Positions 61,196 through 64,000 of a stretch of 64,000 nt of DNA are shown one piece after another. Every line of letters starts with the position of its first letter. Position 1 is the stretch's first letter. The notes beneath the pieces were generated by a model. It was not told where the DNA came from, ran no database searches, and saw only the letters and a list, made by a program, of their open reading frames with translations. Source of the stretch: Antrodiella citrinella. Lineage: Eukaryota; Basidiomycota; Agaricomycetes; Polyporales; Steccherinaceae. Position numbers and translations under genes: made by a program. The stretch is taken from positions 56,279 to 120,278 of the forward strand of contig SGPM01000046.1 in the NCBI GenBank assembly GCA_004802725.1. The letters run 5' to 3'.

Positions 61196-64000
61196 ATGCC
61201 ATCCTGGTGGTCAACAATCTCAGACGATAATGTCGCAGGGCCAAGTCGTCTCCCGGGCTCCACCACCTCCGTCTTTGGCAGGAGGGCAAGCGACGCGACC
61301 ATGATATTCACCCCGCAACCCTCCTCCAGCGCCGCCCCTCCCGCTCATCCCGCTCTTCCACCCCCGCTGCCTGTCCCAAGCACCCCTGCTCCCGGTCTGC
61401 AGTATGCCTTGCCGGCGCCACAGCAGACCCAGCCGAGGACCGTCAAACTCACCCCTTCTGCCATTTTGTCTCTTCCGGTGAGTCGCCACACTCGAGTACG
61501 ATCCGTTTGGCGCTCGCGAGCCGCGTCGCGTACAGCACTCTCATTTATACCCGTGTCTCCCTCGCATTACACCGCCTATCGGCTCTTTGACATGTTTCGC
61601 ACTTGTACTTCATCTTCAACCCTCGGGAGGCCCAAACGGAAAGAATACTCATCATCGCTTGAATTTTTAGCATCGATTAGCACATCCTCCACCTGCAAAA
61701 GGCCAATTGCCTTCATGGGGTGTCATACCAGCATTTGACATTCGTCTCGAAGATATCTTAGATCGCAAACATCTTCCTCCACTTGGCTTGAAGGATTTTG
61801 AGGAATGGCTATTGTTCGTGGATCATGCTGCAGAGAACCTGTAAGTCATTCGCCACCATCTGTAGACGCGTTATCTAACTAGGATCGCAGCTACTTCATT
61901 CTGTGGCTACGAGAGTACACTGCTCGGTATACCGCGTGGGCTCAGCAATCGAAACGAGAGCACGAGTTCCTGCGCTCATCCACATCTACGCAGTCTCTCT
62001 CCCTCTCCAGTCCAGGCCATCCCCTCCGCACAAACCTCACAGACTCCCATCGTTCTCCCTTTCCTTCTTTCCCCAACACGACCTTCTGCCATTCCCCATC
62101 TTCTCCGAACCTCACTACTGCCGATGCTACGCGATATCCGGTAACGCACCCCCAAAACCCATCGCCCTGTCCCTCGCCAAGTCCGTCCCCACCGCGCCGA
62201 CGGGATCGCCACCATCATCGCTATCTCCTTCCGCCGAGTCCGCCCAGCTCGTTGGCACTCTTCTACCTGAGGGCGAAAGAGACGTTCTTGACGCCGAACA
62301 AACCGTATGAGTTAGATGTCCCTAGCGAGGTGCTCATGGTCTTTCATCAAAGCAGCTCAACAAAGAGTAAGATATATTGGGTCAGTAGTCTGTGTTGACG
62401 GCTAATTGGTATCACAGGCTCGAGACAACCTATGCAACTCGCCCCTCCGCCAGATCCTGCCATCTTCAACGAGTTGGCGTCGATTATCGAGGAGAACCTG
62501 AAGGAGAGTTTGGCAAAGTTTGTTGTAGCGACTTACAACAATGTCGGCATGCCCCGAGCACATTGTGGAAGTGCTGGCGGATTGAGCATTGGCATCATAT
62601 GGAGGTAAGCACTACGCTTTTGTGATATATCCGAAAAACCTGATGCATCGTGTACTCTCAGTGCACCGATCCTGGCTGCCAACTTCTCACTTGGAGGGGC
62701 ACGTTGGTGGAGAGTTCTTGCGCTCCCTGGGATGTGGCTAGGTCTGACCGTGTTCATCTCAGCGATGTACGGGGTAAGTCTGTAGCTCCCGCTTGTGTCA
62801 TATCTTTTCTCATTCTTGGCCATTATAGGTATGCATGATGATCTACATCTTCGGCGACCTTCGCCAACTCCGCTCATTCGAGCTTCTCCGGCCACAAATT
62901 TCGCCACCCAAGCCGCTCACCCGACGGCAACGCGAGAAGAGGCTGAACGCGGCGGAGGTTTCAGTAAGTGCGCCGATGCGCGCGCTCACGCGTCCGCCGA
63001 AGGCTAGAGTGTCGTTCAGCCCGCAGGCAAGCAGCCCTGTGGCTACGACGGCGAGGCCGGAGCTGAGGATCGTCCCTCCGTCACCGCCGCGCGTGTCCGT
63101 CGAGTCGCAGTCGCAGGTGCAGACACCGCTGTCGCCGCCGCCGCCGCCTGCTGTCGTCCACACGCCTGTGCGGTGGAACACCTTCCCCACGAACGACGCT
63201 GCGTCGTTCTCGACGTCGTCGTCCTACACGCGCAGCGACTCTGCCTCTGATTTCGGGGACTCGGACGAGGATGATTCGGACGAGGATGACTCGGACGAGG
63301 ACGATCCTGAGAAGGTGAGGAAGAGCGCGATGAACCAGACGAGGCGGCCGCGGATCATCATCTCGGACGCGTTTTACGACGAGCATCCGTCGCCAGAGGG
63401 CCCGGCGACTGCGACCACGGATATTTGGACCGGTATGCCGGATGTCGTTAGTGGTGGGAGGGGTGCTGCGAGGAGGGGGAGCACGGGGGGTGTGGGACGG
63501 GGTGGAGAGGGAGGGGGCCCGCCGCTTTGGCCGGATTATGAGGCGAATGAGGAGGAGGAGGGGAACGCGACTGCTGCGTTTATCAAGCCGTTTGTGTATG
63601 ATTTTGAGAATTATCGGTTTGGGTGGGTCCTTCACGCTGATTATTCCCGTCGCGCCTTGCTCATGTTTCCGTGTTTTCGTGTAGGACTGCGCCATATATG
63701 TACACACCTGCTCGCATCCACGTCGACGACAAAGAGGCGCAGACGCAGCAGCGTACGGCCGAGCTGCAACCCATCGAATCGTTCGACTTCGACGCGCTCC
63801 CACCCAACCGACCCCGCCCCACGCGCTTCAACCGCCCCACGACCTGGGCCGGCCCCCAACACCAACACCAACCGCACCACTCTCCGTCCAGCGTCGTCGG
63901 GATCATCCACCCCTCGGCCGACGACGCCATCCACCCCAGCACCTCCGCACGCGGGCGCAAGCCCTGCTGGAAAGGCCAACTCCGGATGAAACTCGGCGTC
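61196..64000 (+). CDS. RGS-domain membrane protein (Rax1-like), runs off the window
   Basis: Exons 61196-61477, 61671-61840, 61891-62366, 62418-62604, 62662-62773, 62829-63622 and 63685 to beyond 64000; 779 codons are visible. After a Pro/Ser-rich start, residues about 105-160 open an RGS-like fold (IRLEDILDRKHLPPLGLKDF, WLLFVDHAAENLYFILWLRE). A Ser/Pro/His-rich insert of about 80 residues interrupts it, and FYLRAKETFLTPNKPYELDV continues the domain. IIEENLKESLAKFVVATYNN leads to a hydrophobic segment (about 372-418) with LPGMWLGLTVFISAMYG and MMIYIFG that should span the membrane. The remainder is disordered, with a triple acidic repeat at 63258-63302. The RGS-then-membrane order resembles yeast Rax1, a bud-site factor. 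RGS domains speed GTP hydrolysis on G-alpha, but activity here is unproven. Confidence 0.78.
63258..63302 (+). repeat. Three 15-base direct repeats encoding an acidic run
   Basis: The unit GACTCGGACGAGGAT occurs three times head to tail with one or two base changes, encoding Asp-Ser-Asp-Glu-Asp each time, inside the RGS protein's disordered C-terminal part. Confidence 0.85.

Noticed and set aside
63081..63803. 240-codon minus-strand frame
   Set aside because: It is antisense to the GC-rich RGS gene, is Arg-rich by composition, and crosses that gene's intron without splice logic.

Overview
The window is a 64 kb piece of nuclear DNA from a filamentous basidiomycete, most likely an Agaricomycete. 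The evidence is a gene about every 3.5 kb, many introns of roughly 48-70 bases with GT..AG ends, no operons, and families typical of this group: a FunK1-type kinase, a second kinase-like protein, a small PAS-fold protein, an F-box protein and a ZNFX1-like helicase fused to AAA+ domains. I rebuilt the exon structures by hand. For 15 of the 17 genes the summed exon lengths stay in frame. The exceptions are BMS1, which is one base short in exon 1, and a membrane-protein gene at 40.5-42.4 kb whose start I could not find.

Layout. 1-15.4 kb: non-coding DNA, TRM61 (tRNA m1A58 methyltransferase, minus), a PAS-fold protein (plus), a kinase-like protein without its catalytic Asp (minus) and BMS1 (ribosome biogenesis GTPase, plus). 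15.5-30.1 kb: mitochondrial 2-oxoglutarate dehydrogenase E1 (minus), a 2326-residue helicase with three AAA+ domains (plus) and a mitochondrial class III CoA-transferase (plus). 30.2-40.5 kb: an H15-domain protein (plus), a small secreted protein (minus) and a PEX8-like peroxin ending in SRL (minus). 40.5-50.3 kb: a single-pass membrane protein (plus), carnitine O-acetyltransferase ending in AKL (minus), a PPPDE-thioredoxin-PUL protein (minus) and a RidA-family gene with a degraded 3' end (minus). 50.8-54.9 kb: an F-box protein (plus) and a FunK1 protein with Asp-to-Asn changes (minus). 54.9-61.2 kb: gene-free, holding a highly diverged tandem repeat with a period near 165-180 bases at about 56.7-60.0 kb. 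61.2-64 kb: an RGS-domain membrane protein (plus) that runs off the window.

The genes form no obvious cluster. Shared themes are central carbon and acyl metabolism (2-oxoglutarate dehydrogenase, CoA-transferase, carnitine acetyltransferase), peroxisomes (PEX8 and carnitine acetyltransferase both carry PTS1-like tails), and RNA or ribosome maturation (TRM61, BMS1, helicase). The items most worth a second look are the helicase/triple-AAA+ fusion, the 3.3 kb diverged satellite, the two kinase-like proteins lacking catalytic Asp, the one-base frame break in BMS1 and the damaged RidA gene.
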